NCBI GenBank assembly: GCA_023438325.1
Contig: JAEXRB010000387.1
Span: forward strand, 1-6,412
Origin: Pseudomonadota bacterium
Lineage (GTDB): Bacteria; Pseudomonadota; Gammaproteobacteria; Xanthomonadales; Xanthomonadaceae
Length of the DNA: 6,412 bases
Direction of reading: 5' to 3'
Shown here: positions 4,997-6,412 of the stretch, one piece after another
How the letters are laid out: every line of letters starts with the position of its first letter
Position numbering within the stretch: position 1 is the first letter of the stretch
Position numbers and translations under genes: made by a program
The notes under the pieces: model-generated
Told to the model about the DNA's origin: nothing
What the model saw: the letters and a program-made list of their open reading frames with translations, nothing else
The model's database searches: none

Positions 4997-6412
4997 GGCG
5001 CTCTCCTTGAAGCGTGGGTGCGAGGACGGAAACGACGCAGGTCGCCGATCAGGGTTTTGCGCTGATCCGGTTCGAATGCTTGGCCAGCGTAACGCTGTGC
5101 GATGTAACGGTGGGTAAGCATGCGCAATGCGTCGGCATCGTCCGGCAAGGCCTGGGCGGCGCGTCGGGCGAAGGCGCTGGCCGATTCGTCCGGGCGTTTC
5201 GTCAGTCCGGTACGCGCTAGGCGTGCGACAAGGCGTTGCCATTCGGCCAGCAGTGGGTCTTCGATGCGCTTGCGTTCGCCGCGCCAGAGCAGGGCAAAGC
5301 TCAATGCCAATGCCAGCCCGATGCCGATGGCCAGCGCCGCGCCGATCTGGCGCCAATCCTGTGGGTCCAGGCCCAGGCGCGAGAGCAGGGCGCGCTGACG
5401 CGCGGCATTGAAATCCACCACCACGAAGTTCCAGCCGCGCCGCAATGCATCGGCCACGTCCCAAATCGGCTTGCCCCAGCGCAGCAGCATGCCGGGGGGC
5501 GGAGTGATGCTGGTCATGCCTTCGCGGATGCGTTCGGGCGCAACCGCGCTGGTCGGGTCGATACGCACCCAGCCACGGCCTTCGAGCCAGACTTCGGTCC
5601 AGGCGTGGGCGTCGGAATTGCGGATCAGCCAGTATTCGCCGATACGGTTGAATTCACCGCCCTGGTAGCCGGTGACCACGCGCGTGGGCACGCCCGCGTT
5701 GCGCATCATCACGGCGAAGGCGGAGGCAAAGTGTTCGCAATAACCTTCGCGCGTGGAGAACAGGAAGTCATCCACGCTGTCGCGCGCCAGCGGGGGCGGT
5801 GTCAGGCTGTAGACGAACTGTGCATTGAACAGCGCCAGCGCACGCTGGATCAGCGCTTCGGGGCGGGCATCTTCTGCTTTCCATTGCGCCATCAGTTGCG
5901 CGGTGCGCGGGTTGTGGCCGTCGGGCAGGCGCAGGTGATGTTGGCGCGAGGTCGAGGGCAGTTCGGGCTGGAGCACATAATCCACCGCCGAACCCATGCG
6001 GAAGCGTCGTACCGATTGGCTCCGGCGTGGAGAATAGACGGTGCGGTCCGTTCCCATGCGGGCCCCATCGGGAGCCTCGACCGGCACGTCCAGACCAATC
6101 AGATAGTGATAGCCGGTGGGTTCCTGCATGATTTCGTGGAACAGCGGTTCGCCGCGTGTTTCGATCTGCGCGGGTGGGGAGAAAGCCGCGCCATCCCAGC
6201 GTGTCCAGCGGCGCCCATCGAACTGCGTCAAGACCGGGCCGCGCCAGTACATCGCGTTGCGCGGCGGCGGCGTGCTTTCGAAAGTGACCCGAAGGGCGGG
6301 GCTGTCATCCAGCAGCATTTCCACGATGTCGCCAGGGCTCATGTCGTTGGAGAGGCCCGAGCGTGCGCGATCTTCCGGCGTTGGCGCGCCCCAGAGGGGT
6401 TCGGGAAAACGC
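4993..6412 (-). CDS. tgpA: TgpA-like transglutaminase domain membrane protein (DUF3488), N-terminus outside the window
   Basis: C-terminal 472 residues of a TgpA-type inner-membrane protein with a periplasmic transglutaminase-like domain. The frame stays open to the window edge; the first internal Met (codon at 6342-6340) sits within the conserved ..RSGLSNDMSPGDIVEM segment and is not the start. About 190 N-terminal residues with the DUF3488 membrane helices are expected beyond the edge, judging by the roughly 670-residue P. aeruginosa protein. Counting that Met as 1: YWRGPVLTQFDGRRW (32-46); the transglutaminase core with EGYCEHFASAF (Cys202), NSDAHAWTEVWL (His246) and RIDPT (Asp262), so the triad is intact; one membrane helix at about 335-354; and a cytoplasmic helical tail (355-449) rich in Arg and Ala. 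P. aeruginosa TgpA is reported essential, with its substrate unknown as far as I know. DUF58 and MoxR ATPase genes are commonly found upstream of such genes; here that region lies outside. The stop overlaps the slp start by 4 bases. Confidence 0.92.
   Translation of the reverse strand, partial: RFPEPLWGAPTPEDRARSGLSNDMSPGDIVEMLLDDSPALRVTFESTPPPRNAMYWRGPVLTQFDGRRWTRWDGAAFSPPAQIETRGEPLFHEIMQEPTGYHYLIGLDVPVEAPDGARMGTDRTVYSPRRSQSVRRFRMGSAVDYVLQPELPSTSRQHHLRLPDGHNPRTAQLMAQWKAEDARPEALIQRALALFNAQFVYSLTPPPLARDSVDDFLFSTREGYCEHFASAFAVMMRNAGVPTRVVTGYQGGEFNRIGEYWLIRNSDAHAWTEVWLEGRGWVRIDPTSAVAPERIREGMTSITPPPGMLLRWGKPIWDVADALRRGWNFVVVDFNAARQRALLSRLGLDPQDWRQIGAALAIGIGLALALSFALLWRGERKRIEDPLLAEWQRLVARLARTGLTKRPDESASAFARRAAQALPDDADALRMLTHRYIAQRYAGQAFEPDQRKTLIGDLRRFRPRTHASRRAP
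5001..5008 (-). promoter_or_regulatory. Ribosome binding site of slp, inside the 3' end of tgpA
   Basis: On the minus strand AAGGAGAG lies directly upstream of the slp ATG, with GGAG 6 bases from it. This strong site decides the lipoprotein start over the longer in-frame reading. Confidence 0.75.

Noticed and set aside
4397..5065. Plus-strand open frame of 222 codons opposite slp and the end of tgpA
   Set aside because: The minus-strand reading gives a lipobox, Slp motifs and the transglutaminase protein end; the plus frame is their complement with no recognised domain.
4997..5464. N-terminal extension of the slp frame to 341 residues
   Set aside because: The extension lies within tgpA coding sequence in another frame, is Arg/Ala/Pro-rich, and would bury a perfect lipoprotein signal peptide that has its own Shine-Dalgarno.

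Overview
The window is GC-rich, gene-dense bacterial chromosome from the core part of the genome. It fits a gammaproteobacterium, most likely in the Xanthomonadales/Lysobacterales. The basis is the order MtaD-type deaminase, UbiG, MupP-like phosphatase, which I recall from Pseudomonas and relatives, together with a UbiG and a TgpA of gammaproteobacterial type. The assignment to order is inference from protein character, not from a search. There is no mobile element, CRISPR array, tRNA or rRNA, and no gap longer than 88 bases.

Left block, plus strand, about 1-3357: four tightly packed genes that look like one operon. The first is the 3' part of a methylthioadenosine/S-adenosylhomocysteine deaminase of the TRZ/ATZ amidohydrolase family (5' end outside the window). 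After 16 bases comes ubiG, the O-methyltransferase of ubiquinone synthesis. It overlaps by 4 bases (GTGA) a HAD phosphatase that looks like MupP (MurNAc-6-phosphate phosphatase of cell-wall recycling) more than classical phosphoglycolate phosphatase. That gene overlaps by 4 bases (ATGA) a protein resembling a degenerate squalene/phytoene-synthase fold without the catalytic aspartate motifs. UbiG uses SAM and releases SAH, and the deaminase acts on SAH/MTA, so the first two genes have a plausible metabolic link.

Middle, 3358-4438: an 88-base gap carrying an imperfect hairpin and a possible Shine-Dalgarno-masking stem, then folE2 (GTP cyclohydrolase IB, first step to folate-type pterins). A perfect 8-bp GC-rich stem-loop lies in the 48-base gap between folE2 and the convergent gene.

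Right block, minus strand, 4439-6412: tgpA (DUF3488/transglutaminase membrane protein with intact Cys-His-Asp triad, N-terminal membrane part outside the window) is followed through a 4-base ATGA overlap by an Slp-family outer-membrane lipoprotein. The two are probably translationally coupled.

I found no clearly novel system. The points most worth a second look are the degenerate prenyl-synthase-like gene, the MupP-versus-Gph identity, the tgpA-slp coupling, and the structured folE2 leader.
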